A DNA stretch of 64,000 bases from Micromonospora sp. C31 (lineage in GTDB: Bacteria; Actinomycetota; Actinomycetes; Mycobacteriales; Micromonosporaceae), in assembly GCF_018070575.1 (NCBI RefSeq), contig NZ_JAGPXN010000026.1, positions 1 to 64,000 on the forward strand. The letters run 5' to 3'. The translations under genes were made by a program, and so were the position numbers. The notes beneath the pieces were generated by a model. The model ran no database searches. It was not told the DNA's origin and saw only the letters and a list, made by a program, of their open reading frames with translations. This document shows positions 1 through 9,189 of the stretch, in pieces (the first letter of the stretch is position 1; every line of letters begins with the position of its first letter).

Positions 1-117
1 GTTACGGCGGTCATGGCGGAGGGGAAACGCCCGGTTACATTCCGAACCCGGAAGCTAAGCCCTCCAGCGCCGATGGTACTGCACTCGGGAGGGTGTGGGA
101 GAGTAGGACACCGCCGG
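1..117 (+). rRNA. rrf: 5S ribosomal RNA
   Basis: This is the last gene of an rRNA operon whose 16S and 23S genes would lie before the window. The 5' strand ACGGCGGT near position 4 pairs with the 3' strand ACCGCCG near 110, as in the terminal helix of 5S rRNA. The central stretch around 40-60 (TTCCGAACCCGGAAGCTAAG) is the conserved loop region. A strong terminator hairpin follows 13 bases later. The exact ends are uncertain by a few bases. Confidence 0.95.
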
Positions 118-129
118 ACAATCTTTCGG

Positions 130-161
130 TTCAGGGCCACCCCTTGCGGGGTGGCCCTGAA
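130..161 (+). terminator. rRNA operon terminator hairpin
   Basis: A perfect 14-bp stem (TTCAGGGCCACCCC with GGGGTGGCCCTGAA) closes on a TTGC loop just after the 5S gene. There is no long T tract, which is common in high-GC actinobacteria. Position and strength make it the likely end of the rRNA transcript. Confidence 0.8.
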
Positions 162-571
162 CTGCGTCCCGGACCTTTCTGGTGGGCCCATCGACGAAGC
201 CGAGCAGGTTCGCTCGGACGTATGCGGCCGAGGGCTGGGCGGCGAACTGACCACGCGCTGCGGTTCATGGCCGGGCAGCACACCTGGCCGCACGTCGCCG
301 CCCGGGGTACGGCCCCCGACTGATCGGCACGCCGATCACCGGCCCCGTGGCGCGACTGGACCGGCACCGCGCGACGGGAGGACAGCCAGATCACCGGCAC
401 GGTGGCGACCGGCGCGGCGGTGGGAGCAGTGGCGGGAGCAGTGGCGATGGAGCGACCAGGTGTGCTGCCCGGCCATCAACCCCGGCCGTGGCGGAGTCGC
501 AGCGGCGGGCCGGCACACGGGTCCGGCCGACGACGTCGACGGTCGCCGTGGCGGGCGGTGCGCGTACGACA
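162..571. other. gene-free stretch with inverted repeat
   Basis: No convincing gene is seen between the rRNA terminator and the vanW terminator. The open frames here lack ribosome binding sites and recognisable protein features. The main structure is the inverted repeat annotated separately. The short direct repeat GGGAGCAGTGGC also occurs twice near 422-446. Confidence 0.6.
262..481. repeat. 220-bp element with 26-bp inverted repeats
   Basis: Positions 262-287 and 456-481 are inverted copies that pair at 25 of 26 positions; the core ATGGCCGGGCAGCACACC is identical in both. They flank a 168-base spacer with no recognisable gene. Read inward, both arms encode MAGQHTW. The layout resembles a small non-autonomous element or the remains of one, but no target-site duplication is visible, so this stays an inference. 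Confidence 0.55.
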
Positions 572-612
572 GGAGGAAGCCCCGCCGGCGACGGGCCGGC
601 GGGGCTTCCTCC
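572..612 (-). terminator. terminator of the VanW gene
   Basis: An 18-bp perfect stem (GGAGGAAGCCCCGCCGGC with its complement) closes on a 5-base loop. It begins about 20 bases beyond the stop codon of the VanW gene on the minus strand. It is one of the longest perfect hairpins in the window. Confidence 0.8.
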
Positions 613-631
613 AGGGTGATTCGCGCGGTGG

Positions 632-2440
632 TCAGGACGGCTCGGGGCCGCAGATGAAGCGCGGCTCCGCGGCGTAGCGCCAGGTGAACTTCTCCCGCTT
701 CACGACCTTGCCGTCCTTCTTGAACACCCGGTAGGCATCCTGGGTGAACCCCTGGCTGCCGCCCGCCGGGATGCAGGTCGGGCCGGGCTCCAGGTAGACC
801 GTCTTCGGCTGGGTGATGTTGCGGCGCGGGGTGTACTCGGTCTTCACGCTGTCCCAGATCTTGGTGCTCCAGATCGAGACGGTGATCGAATTCGACGTGT
901 AGGAGGTGTCGATCAGCACGCCGTGCTCGGTGTCGTTGCGGAACTTGAAGTCCAGGTTCGGCCAGAAGATGGTCGACTCGATGACCGCCGGGTAGCGGCT
1001 GAACCAGTACGAGTGCGGCTTGTGCTCGACGTCCTCCAGCCCGGCGTAGTACGTGGCGTTGAACAGCGTGGTGGTGAACTGCGAGGTGCCGCCGCCCACC
1101 CCGGGGACCAGTTTGCCGTCGAGAATGACCGGGGCGTCCCGGTAGCCCTGGGCGTAGCCGCGCTCGCCGGTGTGCCCGTTGAGGGAGAACGTCTCGCCGG
1201 GCAGCACCACCGTGCCGTCCACGTCCTTCGCGATCGTGACGATGTTCTGGCTGCGCGGCGAGGAGAGCCCGCCGGTGAACCGCGTGGTGAAGGTGGAGAC
1301 CCGCTCCTTGATGCCCAGCCCGGCCAGCTTCGCCGCGGTCAGCTCCGGCTCCGCCGGCCTCAGCTCGCCGGTGACCTTCCGGTCGTCCGCCTTCGGCAGG
1401 ACGGCGAGCAGGTCGCGGCCGAGGGCCGCGCTGTCGAGCTGCTGCCCGGGCTTGCCCTCGACGACCTTCGGCTTGCCGCCGGAGATGGTCATCCGCGCGT
1501 CCTTCGGGGGCACCTCGATCGCGGCCAGGTCGTCGCCGAGCGCGGCGCGCAGCCGCTTCACGTCGACCTGCGGGGTCAACCTGCCGGTCTTGTCGGCGGT
1601 GAAGCGCAGGCTGCCCGCGATCGCCTTCGGCGGGATCTGCACCGAGCCCTTGCCGGTGGACAGGGTGACGGGGGCGGCCACTGCCGGCTTCGCCAGCTCG
1701 GCGACCAGCCGGTCCACCTCCTCGGCGGTGGTTGCCGGGTGCGTCTCGACCAGCGGCACGGTCACCGGCTGCCCGCTGAGCCAACCCTCCCGCACCACCT
1801 GCGCGGAGCGTTCCGGATCCACCGCGAGGCTCGGCTTCGGGTGCACCGCCTTGGGCGTGGTGCCCTTCCAGGTGATCGCCGGCATGGTCATCTTCCGGCC
1901 CTGGTCGCCGACGACCTTCTCGAGCTCGGCGTCGAGCCGGGCCGCGTCCACGGTCACCACGGGCTGCACCGCCCGGGACCCCACGAGCCGGTCGACCGCG
2001 TGCGCCTCCGCCTCGGCGGCCGCCGCCACCGTGGCGTCGACGTCGATCGCCAGCCCGATGGAGGCCGGGTCGATGGTGGCGCTCCGCTCGCCGACGCGTA
2101 CCGACAGCGGAGCGTTGAGGGCGGCGGCGCGGCGTACGAGCTCGGCCCGCAACTCCCGGGCGGCGTCCGCGCGGCTCCGGCCGCCGAGCTCCGCGCCGAG
2201 CACCGTCGTCCCCCGCGGCACGTCACCGGCGTACGCGTAGGCGCCCGCCCCCGCCACGGAGCCCAGCACCGCCGTGGCGACCCCGGCGGCCAGCAGCAGG
2301 CGGACCCGGCGGGACCGTGACCCGCCCGGCCCGGCTGCCGGCGCGACCGGCTCCGGCTCGTCACCGGGCCAGGTCACGGCCTTGACCTGCACGGTCGGCC
2401 GGTCGTCGGCGGGTGGGGTCTTCTCGCCGTACAGCGTCAC
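632..2440 (-). CDS. VanW family protein, membrane-anchored
   Basis: About 602 residues. A short cytoplasmic N-terminus is followed by one membrane segment (about residues 45-65, LLLAAGVATAVLGSVAGAGA), then an extracytoplasmic part with YoaR-type putative peptidoglycan-binding repeats (about 90-370). The C-terminal VanW domain contains the typical stretches TFTTRFTGG, NIVTIAKDV, GGGTSQFTTTLF and ESTIFWPNLDFKFRND. VanW was named from vancomycin-resistance clusters, but its biochemical role is not established; a cell-wall role is inferred. The GTG at 2440 was chosen because GAGG lies 5 bases upstream; a GTG two codons earlier is possible. It is divergent from nudC. Confidence 0.9.
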   Translation of the reverse strand: MTLYGEKTPPADDRPTVQVKAVTWPGDEPEPVAPAAGPGGSRSRRVRLLLAAGVATAVLGSVAGAGAYAYAGDVPRGTTVLGAELGGRSRADAARELRAELVRRAAALNAPLSVRVGERSATIDPASIGLAIDVDATVAAAAEAEAHAVDRLVGSRAVQPVVTVDAARLDAELEKVVGDQGRKMTMPAITWKGTTPKAVHPKPSLAVDPERSAQVVREGWLSGQPVTVPLVETHPATTAEEVDRLVAELAKPAVAAPVTLSTGKGSVQIPPKAIAGSLRFTADKTGRLTPQVDVKRLRAALGDDLAAIEVPPKDARMTISGGKPKVVEGKPGQQLDSAALGRDLLAVLPKADDRKVTGELRPAEPELTAAKLAGLGIKERVSTFTTRFTGGLSSPRSQNIVTIAKDVDGTVVLPGETFSLNGHTGERGYAQGYRDAPVILDGKLVPGVGGGTSQFTTTLFNATYYAGLEDVEHKPHSYWFSRYPAVIESTIFWPNLDFKFRNDTEHGVLIDTSYTSNSITVSIWSTKIWDSVKTEYTPRRNITQPKTVYLEPGPTCIPAGGSQGFTQDAYRVFKKDGKVVKREKFTWRYAAEPRFICGPEPS

Positions 2441-2623
2441 GGTCACCTCGATCGGACGTATTACAACGGGGGAGCACGCCTCCGCCCGGAAGACACCTAC
2501 GGTAACCGGCGCTCCGGCGGGGCGGCAGCCTCCGTCCGAACCGTCGCGCCACGGCGTGTCGCTGGTGTGTCGGAGACCACAGCCGGTCGCCGGCCGGTCC
2601 GGCGGGCATGGCACGGTGGGGGC

Positions 2624-3544
2624 ATGGAAGCGGACGAGGCGGCCCTGGCGTACGGGGGCGGCTGGCTGGACCGGGCGGGGGAGCTGCGTACCGACCCGGA
2701 ACGGCTCGCCGCGCTGCTGGCGGACCCGGCGAGCACCCTGTTGCCGCTCTGGCGCGACCGCTGCCTCGTCGCGGAGGACGTGCCGGTGCGGCTGGCCGGG
2801 GAACGGGCGACCGGGGCGCTCGCCGTCGCTGACGAGACCGTCTTCCTCGGCACGGACGAGGGCTCGGCCGTCTTCGCCGTGGACCTCTCCGGGCTGCCCG
2901 AGGCCGCCGCCCTGCAGGTGGCGGGGGCGAGCGCCGCGATGGACGTCCGGGCGCTGGTCGGCCGGCTCGACCCGGCCGGGGCGGCCGTCCAGGCGTACGC
3001 GCGGGGACTGCTGCACTGGCACCGGCAGCAGCGCTACTGCGGCACGTGCGGGGCGTCGACCGTGGCCCGGGGCGGCGGACACGTCCGCTCGTGCGCGCGG
3101 GCGGACTGCGGCCGGCTCCTCTTCCCCCGGATCGAACCGGCGGTCATCGTGCTCGTCGAGGCGCCCGGTTCCCCCGACCGCTGCCTGCTGGCCCGGCACG
3201 CGGGCGCGCCCGAGGGGGCGTACTCGACGCTCGCCGGCTTCGTCGAGGTGGGCGAGAGCCTGGAGGACGCCGTCCGGCGGGAGATGGCCGAGGAGGCCGG
3301 CGTGACGGTGACCGACCTGGCGTACGTGGGGTCGCAGGCGTGGCCCTTCCCGGCCGGCCTGATGGTCGGCTTCCGGGCCACCGCCGCCTCCGAGCAGGTG
3401 CGGGTGGACGGCGAGGAACTGCTGGAGGCGCGCTGGTTCACCCGGGACGAGCTGCGCGAGCGGGCGGCAGCCGGACGGCCGTTGGGCCGCGCCGACTCGA
3501 TCGACCACCACCTGCTGCGCTCCTGGCTCGCCGCCGGGGCCTGA
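2624..3544 (+). CDS. nudC: NAD(+) diphosphatase (NudC)
   Basis: This Nudix hydrolase of 306 residues should cleave NADH/NAD to NMNH/NMN and AMP; NudC enzymes also remove NAD caps from RNA. A four-cysteine zinc site is visible (Cys139, 142, 157, 162), and a complete Nudix box spans residues 205-227 with its REMAEEAG core. It is followed by SQAWPFP (237-243), the NudC-specific signature (usually SQPWPFP). The N-terminal domain of about 130 residues is typical of the family. The ATG at 2624 follows a G-rich binding site (GGTGGGGG). The gene is divergent from the VanW gene, with about 180 bases between them for promoters. Confidence 0.93.
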   Translation: MEADEAALAYGGGWLDRAGELRTDPERLAALLADPASTLLPLWRDRCLVAEDVPVRLAGERATGALAVADETVFLGTDEGSAVFAVDLSGLPEAAALQVAGASAAMDVRALVGRLDPAGAAVQAYARGLLHWHRQQRYCGTCGASTVARGGGHVRSCARADCGRLLFPRIEPAVIVLVEAPGSPDRCLLARHAGAPEGAYSTLAGFVEVGESLEDAVRREMAEEAGVTVTDLAYVGSQAWPFPAGLMVGFRATAASEQVRVDGEELLEARWFTRDELRERAAAGRPLGRADSIDHHLLRSWLAAGA

Positions 3545-3586
3545 CCGGGCCAACTCCTCCAGCGCGACACGACCGCCGCCGGTTCC

Positions 3587-6118
3587 TCAGCGGACGAGCA
3601 CGGCGACCGGCGCGGACGGCGTACCGGTGTCGACGCCGTCGGTGGCGGCGACCCGGAACTCGTAGCGGTGCCCGCGGACCAGCAGGACGGCGGTCAAATC
3701 CGTCCCGCCGACCGGCACCGGATCCGTCCGCCACTCCCCGCCGGAAGTGACGTCCCGCATCTGGACGCGGTAGGCGAGGCCCGGCCCCGCCGGACGCCAG
3801 GTCACCCGGGCCTCGCCGTTGCCGGCCGCCGTCGCCGTCAGCCCGGCCGGCGTGGGCAGCCGCAGGACGGCCCGGACGGGCCTGCTCTGCCGCCCGGCGC
3901 CGGCCTGGTTGGCGGCGGCGACCACGAACTCGTACTCGTGGCCGTTGCGCAGCTGGCGGATGGTGGCCTCGGTGCCCTGCACGGGCACCTCCTCCTCGGT
4001 GAACTCCCGTTCCCCGGCGGTGAGGTCCCGCCGGTAGACGCGGTGCCACCCGCCCGGATTGGTCGACCGCCAGGTCAGCTCCACCTCGCCCAGCCCGATC
4101 TTCGTCACCCGCAGACCGGTCGGCACCACCGTCGGCGCGGTGAAGCGCGCCTGCGCCCGCACCGGCGGGGAGAGCGGACCCTCACGGTCGCGGTCCACGG
4201 CGCTGACGGCGAACTCGTACTCGTGGCCGTGCTCCAGATGACGGGCGAGGTGGCTCGGCCGGGTCTCGAGTGCGGGGGTGCCGAAACTGCTCCGGCCGGC
4301 CGTCACGTCACGTCGGTAGACCCGGTAGGAGACGCCGGGCCCCAGGTCGGCCCAGCCGAGCCCGATGCCGCCGTCCGGCTGGGCCTGGGCGGTCAGCCGG
4401 GCCGGCGCGGCCGGCGGGTCGACCGAGGCGGTGGCCCGGACGGGCATCGAGGGCGGGCTGTCCCCGCCGCCGCCGACCGCGACGACGGTGAACTCGTACG
4501 TGCGGGCGTGCCACAGTGAGCCGACGGTGGCGCTGGTGCCGGTGAACGTGCCGACGAGGGCCGGTTCCCGCTGCCCCGCCGTGACGTCGCGCCGGTAGAG
4601 CCGGAACACCTGGACGAACGGCACCGGCTCCCAGTGCACCGCGACGTCCCCGGTGCGCCCGGCCACGGCCCGCAGCCCGCTGGGCGGTGGTGGCGGCGGC
4701 ACCGTGGCGGTCATCCGCGCCACCGGCGACGGTGGGCCCTCGCCGCGCCGCCCGACGGCGGTCACCCGGAACTCGTATTCGTGCCCGTTGACCAGGAAGT
4801 CGGCCGAGGAGCGGGGCTCGGCGGCCGGCTCGCCGATCCGGACGAAGTGGGTCTGGCCCGCGGTCACGTCGCGGCGGTGCACCAGGTAGCGCAACTCGTC
4901 GTCGGTCGGCACGGGACGCCACCGCAGCTCGGCGTTGCCGGCGCCCCGCGCCTCGGCCGTGAGCGCGGCCGGCGCCGGCGGCACGTCAACCCGGTCCGGC
5001 CGGGGGCGGGGCCAGTCGACCTCGACGAAGCGTGGCCGGTACAGACCGGCGTCGGCGTACGTGACGGCGTCGTCGACGTTGTTGACGTTGTAGGAGACCA
5101 GCAGCTTGCCCGGACGGGCCAGGTCGGGGTGCAGGTCGGCGTCGTAGACGAGGTGCCCGGCGTCGGTCTCGGGCGCGCGGTGCAGGTAGTCCGGCCCGTC
5201 GAACGGACCCGTCGGCCCGCCGGCCGAGTAGGCCACCACGTCGGCGCTGAACACCAGGTTGTTCTCGTGGGTCACGAGCACGTAGCGGTCGCCGACCCGC
5301 TGCACCCCGTACGACGTGCCGACCCCGCTGAGGACGCGGGCGGACCGGTCCGCCGCGGGTGTCCAGTCGGTGCCCGTCCAGAACTCCCACGGGCCGTTCA
5401 GGTCGGTCCCGGCGACCCGGGCGACGTGCGCGAACTTCGTCTCGCCGCTCGCCTCGGTGCCGTAGATCAGCGTGTGCCCGCCGTCGCGCAGCAGGGTGGA
5501 GCCCCACGAGATGCGCTCCCCCAGCGGCAGCGGCCTGACCCCGGTGGGCGTCAGGCCGGGCAGCGCGAAGGTCGCCAGCGAGGTGCCCAGCAGGAGGTGG
5601 TCCAGCGGGCCGTCACCCGTCCGGCGGTAGCGGTTGACCAGCACCTGGAGGGTCTCGCCCACGACCTGGGCGTCGCCGATCCAGTGGAACTGGTCGGCGG
5701 CCGGCGGCGGCACCAGCGAGGCGGGGTCGTCGGCGGTGCCGCCGTGCACCGTCTCGCGCAGCTCGTCGCCCTGCTGCACCACGGCCGAGTTGTTGATGAA
5801 CGACGCGGTGCGGGGGCGGGAGCCGTCCGGGCCCACGGGGCCGAGGAAGGTGTCGGAGAAGAGCCAGAGGAGCCGGCCGTCGGGGAGCCGGACCGAGGCC
5901 GTCCGGTCGGCGCCGTTCCACCGGCCGGAGGTGTCGCCGTAGCGCTCGAAGAGGGCGGTGAGCCGGTCGGCAGACATGCCGCCCTCGGCCCGCGCCCGGC
6001 CCGGTACGCCGGCCGTCAGGGTGAACACCAGCGCGGTGGCGTACAACACGAGCAACCAGCGTGCGTGGGCGCGGCCCTTCCCTGGCCCGGATCCGGTCGT
6101 GGCCGTGCTGACGCTCAC
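3587..6118 (-). CDS. secreted protein: propeller-like domain plus five FN3 modules
   Basis: 843 residues. A signal peptide (about residues 18-45, hydrophobic WLLVLYATALVFTL) precedes a domain of about 330 residues with GRWNGADRTASV and LLWLFSDTFLG. This resembles secreted DUF4185/DUF5005-type propeller proteins of unknown function (family placement by recognition only). Five fibronectin type III modules fill the rest. Each carries near its middle a variant of YRRDVTAG, and most contain GHEYEF. The GTG start lies 21 bases after the flippase stop and is preceded by a GGGGG stretch, so the two genes probably form an operon. Export and a surface or glycan-binding role are inferred; no enzymatic motif was recognised. 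Confidence 0.85.
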   Translation of the reverse strand: MSVSTATTGSGPGKGRAHARWLLVLYATALVFTLTAGVPGRARAEGGMSADRLTALFERYGDTSGRWNGADRTASVRLPDGRLLWLFSDTFLGPVGPDGSRPRTASFINNSAVVQQGDELRETVHGGTADDPASLVPPPAADQFHWIGDAQVVGETLQVLVNRYRRTGDGPLDHLLLGTSLATFALPGLTPTGVRPLPLGERISWGSTLLRDGGHTLIYGTEASGETKFAHVARVAGTDLNGPWEFWTGTDWTPAADRSARVLSGVGTSYGVQRVGDRYVLVTHENNLVFSADVVAYSAGGPTGPFDGPDYLHRAPETDAGHLVYDADLHPDLARPGKLLVSYNVNNVDDAVTYADAGLYRPRFVEVDWPRPRPDRVDVPPAPAALTAEARGAGNAELRWRPVPTDDELRYLVHRRDVTAGQTHFVRIGEPAAEPRSSADFLVNGHEYEFRVTAVGRRGEGPPSPVARMTATVPPPPPPSGLRAVAGRTGDVAVHWEPVPFVQVFRLYRRDVTAGQREPALVGTFTGTSATVGSLWHARTYEFTVVAVGGGGDSPPSMPVRATASVDPPAAPARLTAQAQPDGGIGLGWADLGPGVSYRVYRRDVTAGRSSFGTPALETRPSHLARHLEHGHEYEFAVSAVDRDREGPLSPPVRAQARFTAPTVVPTGLRVTKIGLGEVELTWRSTNPGGWHRVYRRDLTAGEREFTEEEVPVQGTEATIRQLRNGHEYEFVVAAANQAGAGRQSRPVRAVLRLPTPAGLTATAAGNGEARVTWRPAGPGLAYRVQMRDVTSGGEWRTDPVPVGGTDLTAVLLVRGHRYEFRVAATDGVDTGTPSAPVAVLVR

Positions 6119-6138
6119 CAGAAACCCCCGTCTCCTGG

Positions 6139-7398
6139 TTATCCGTCCCGCACTGTGACATGTCCTCCCGCTGGGGTGGTAGTGGCCGTACGGGTGCGTT
6201 TCGCCCTGCTGTCCCTTTCGTGGGCCAATGTCAGGAATCCGGTGACGACGGCGGTGACGGCCGCCGTCGCCAGGGCGGCTCCGGCGATCCCGACGACGGT
6301 CCGCGGCACGACGGTCGCGACGGCGGCCACGAAGACCGCCGTCGACGTCCACAGCGGAGCGGCAGGCCACCGGGCCGATGCCGCTACCCGGGCGTTGACC
6401 AGGATGAACACGATCGCGTACAGGGCGCCGGTGGCGGCGAACAGCGGGGCGTGACGGCCGGCGGCGGCGTAGTCGGGGCCGCCGGCCAGGCGGAAGGCCA
6501 GCCCGCCGGCGAGCGCCGAGCCGAGCACCAGCACCGCCCCGACCCCGGCGACCAGGGCCAGCGCGGCGACCAGGGCCCGCCGGTCCCCCTTGGCCAGGCG
6601 GGGCAGCGCGATCACCGTCACCACCTGCGGCGCCCACAGGGCCCCCTTCGTCAGCACGGTGCCGACGGCGTAGGTGCCGGAGACGTCCGGCGGCAGGAAG
6701 CGGCGGGCGAGCAGCAGATCCGCGTAGGAGACGACCAGCATCGCCAGCGTGGCGCCGCTGGCGGTGAGCACCGTCCGGGTGGCGAGGGAGGGCGCGGCCG
6801 GGTCGATGCCGGCGCCCCGGTTGAGGCGTACCAGCAGGGCGAGCACCAGGACCGAGGTGAACGCGCCGGCCAGCAGCGACCCGGTGAGCCCGCCGCCGAG
6901 CGCGAGCCCGGCCACCATGCCCCCGTAGCGGCCGGCACCGAGCAGCGCCATGCCGCCGGCGAGCCGCAGGAAACGCTGGTCGCCCTGCAACTCGCCCAGC
7001 CAGCGGCCGGCCGCCACGACCGCCACGGTGAGCACGCCGAGCAGCAGCACCGCCGGGGCGGTCAGCCGGAGCCCGACGGCGGCCACCGGCAGCGTCAGGG
7101 CGAGCAACGCGGCGGTGACGAGCACCGTCAGCAGGGTCGGTCGGGCGGTGGCGGCGCGACCGTGCCGGGCCCGGTGCACGGCGACCGCGATCTGGAGCCC
7201 GGTGCTGGCCACACCGCCGATCGCACCGAGCGCCAGGAGAGTGGCGAGCGCGCTCAGCTGCGCCGGATCGAGGTGCCGCGCGCCGAGGACGGGCACCACG
7301 TAGGCCAGCCCGTTGACGAACACGCCGGCCAGCGTCACCGCGATGCCGGCGGTGCCGAGACTCCTCGCCCGGCCGGGCCGCTCCGAACTCGTTGCCAT
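6139..7398 (-). CDS. polysaccharide flippase-like membrane protein (MOP superfamily)
   Basis: 419 residues, nearly all hydrophobic, with roughly 12 predicted membrane segments, for example AGIAVTLAGVFVNGLAYVVP near the N-terminus and ALATAAVTAVVTGFLTLA near the C-terminus. The arrangement matches the polysaccharide-transport branch of the MOP superfamily, which flips lipid-linked sugars across the membrane. Its neighbours (FN3 surface protein, glycosyltransferases, AftD-like enzyme) fit an envelope glycan role. The ATG at 7398 gives a compact N-terminus starting MATSSERPG. It is divergent from the membrane protein gene at 7515. The substrate cannot be read from the sequence. Confidence 0.8.
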   Translation of the reverse strand: MATSSERPGRARSLGTAGIAVTLAGVFVNGLAYVVPVLGARHLDPAQLSALATLLALGAIGGVASTGLQIAVAVHRARHGRAATARPTLLTVLVTAALLALTLPVAAVGLRLTAPAVLLLGVLTVAVVAAGRWLGELQGDQRFLRLAGGMALLGAGRYGGMVAGLALGGGLTGSLLAGAFTSVLVLALLVRLNRGAGIDPAAPSLATRTVLTASGATLAMLVVSYADLLLARRFLPPDVSGTYAVGTVLTKGALWAPQVVTVIALPRLAKGDRRALVAALALVAGVGAVLVLGSALAGGLAFRLAGGPDYAAAGRHAPLFAATGALYAIVFILVNARVAASARWPAAPLWTSTAVFVAAVATVVPRTVVGIAGAALATAAVTAVVTGFLTLAHERDSRAKRTRTATTTPAGGHVTVRDG

Positions 7399-7514
7399 CA
7401 ACCGTCCCGTGTCGCCGGCACTCCCGGGTGTGCAACGGGCGCGCGTACAGTGGCGCCACGCCGGTGCCACGCCCGGTCAGCGTAGTGAGGAGGTCAACCC
7501 TGCGGGAGAGGTCG

Positions 7515-9074
7515 ATGCTCGTCGGACTCGGGCTGGCCGTCACCCTGCTGGTGCTGGCTCCGCTGGCGGCACCCGGATACGTGCTCAGCTACGACATGGT
7601 CTTCGTGCCGCACCAGCCGTGGCGTGCCGAACTCGTCGCCCCGTCCGACTCGCTGCCGCGGGCGGTGCCGTTGGACGCCCTGGTGTCGCTGGCGACCCAG
7701 GTGGCGCCCGGCTGGCTGGTGCAGCGGCTGGCGCTGGTCGCGGTGCTGCTGCTCGCCACCGTCGGCGCCGGGTCGCTGGTGCCGGCCCGGCACCCGGTCA
7801 CCCGGCTGGTGTCCGCCGTCGGTTACGCGTGGACGCCCTACCTGGCGGAGCGGCTGCTGATCGGGCACTGGGGGCTGCTCCTGGCGTACGCGTCGCTGCC
7901 CTGGCTGGTGCTGGCGGTGATCCGGCTGCGGGCCGGTGGCCGACGGGCGCTGCCGCTGCTGCTGCTGGCCGCCGCCCTGGCCGCGGTGACCCCGACCGGC
8001 GGCCTCATCGCGCTGGCCGCCACCGTCGTGCTGGTGCCGCGGCGCGGCGGGGGCCGGGTCGGCGCGGTCGCGATCGCAGCGGTGCTGCTGCTGAACGCGC
8101 CCTGGCTGGTGGCGGCGGCCCTGACCCGGGCGGACGCCCGGACCGATCCCGACGGGGTGGCGGCGTTCGCGGCCCGGGCGGAGAACTGGAGCGGAGCGCT
8201 CGGCGCGCTGGCCGGCACCGGCGGGATCTGGAACGCGCAGACCATGCCGGTGAGCCGGTCGTCCCCGCTGGCGCCGCTGGCCACCGTCGTCGTGCTGGCT
8301 GTGGCGGTCCTCGGCTACCGGGCGCTGCGCCGCCGGTGGCCGGGCGGGATCGGCGACCGGCTAACCGTGTTGGCGGCCGGCGGGTTCCTGCTCGCCGCCC
8401 TGGGCGTGCTGCCCGGCCTGGGCGCGTCGCTGGAGTGGCTGGTGGCCACGGTGCCGGGAGCCGGGGTGCTGCGCGACGGGCAGAAGTTCCTCGTCCCGTA
8501 CGCCCTGCTGGTCGCCGTGGGGTTCGCGCTCGGCGCGGAACGGTTGGCCGGGGCGGTGGCCCCGGCGGGGCGGGCCGGCGCGGGCGCGGTGCTGGCCGGG
8601 GCGTTGGTGCTGCCGGTGGTGGTCCTGCCGGACCTGGCGTTCGGCGCGGCTGGCCGGCTGCGGCCGGTGACCTACCCGGCGGACTGGGACGCCGTCGCCG
8701 CCCGTCTCGACGGCCAGCCGGGCGAGGTGCTGTCGTTGCCGCTGGGCTCCTACCGGGCGTATCCCTGGAACGGCGGCCGGACGGCGCTCGACCCGCTGCC
8801 CCGCTACGTCGACGCCGACGTCCTCGTCGACGACACGCTCTGGGTGGGCACGAGCGAGGTGAGCGGGGAGAACCCGCGCGTCGCGCACGTGCGGCGGGTG
8901 CTCGACGCCGGTGCTCCGGTGCGGGTCACCGGGGTGCGCTGGGTGGTGGTGCAACGGGTGGCCGGCGGGCAGCGGCCGGATCCGGCGACGCTGGCCGGCC
9001 TCCGCGAGGTGTACGCCGGTGAGGACCTGACCCTGTACGAGAACCCGGCCGCGGCGGGCCCCGGTGCGCGGTGA
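7515..9074 (+). CDS. large integral membrane protein, Rv0226c-like
   Basis: 519 residues. Many membrane segments span residues 1-420 (LGLAVTLLVLAPLAAPGYVL, LPWLVLAVIRL, LAATVVLVPRR, ATVVVLAVAVLGYRALRR). A soluble C-terminus of about 130 residues follows, with PVTYPADWDAVAARLDG and TGVRWVVVQR. That pattern recalls GT-C type enzymes and the AftD N-terminal part. No catalytic residues could be assigned. The ATG at 7515 follows GGGAGAGG. A rarer CTG start 12 codon-bases upstream behind AGGAGG cannot be excluded. By size, topology and neighbours it could be the counterpart of the mycobacterial membrane protein Rv0226c. This is inference. Confidence 0.75.
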   Translation: MLVGLGLAVTLLVLAPLAAPGYVLSYDMVFVPHQPWRAELVAPSDSLPRAVPLDALVSLATQVAPGWLVQRLALVAVLLLATVGAGSLVPARHPVTRLVSAVGYAWTPYLAERLLIGHWGLLLAYASLPWLVLAVIRLRAGGRRALPLLLLAAALAAVTPTGGLIALAATVVLVPRRGGGRVGAVAIAAVLLLNAPWLVAAALTRADARTDPDGVAAFAARAENWSGALGALAGTGGIWNAQTMPVSRSSPLAPLATVVVLAVAVLGYRALRRRWPGGIGDRLTVLAAGGFLLAALGVLPGLGASLEWLVATVPGAGVLRDGQKFLVPYALLVAVGFALGAERLAGAVAPAGRAGAGAVLAGALVLPVVVLPDLAFGAAGRLRPVTYPADWDAVAARLDGQPGEVLSLPLGSYRAYPWNGGRTALDPLPRYVDADVLVDDTLWVGTSEVSGENPRVAHVRRVLDAGAPVRVTGVRWVVVQRVAGGQRPDPATLAGLREVYAGEDLTLYENPAAAGPGAR

Positions 9075-9189
9075 GCTGCCGCCGGTTCGCGCCGCCGGGC
9101 CGGTGTCGATCGTCCTCGCGGCCCTCCCCAGCGACGCTACTTGGTGGTAACGTCCCGCGCACGCAGCTCACGAGGAGGAAGTCAGCACC

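Noticed and set aside
13..657. An open frame running through the 5S rRNA gene
   Set aside because: It overlaps an RNA gene and two terminator hairpins, and its composition is not protein-like.
2447..3553. An upstream extension of the VanW gene that would run antisense through nudC
   Set aside because: The extension overlaps nudC entirely, has no domain, and the internal GTG with GAGG gives a normal membrane-protein N-terminus.
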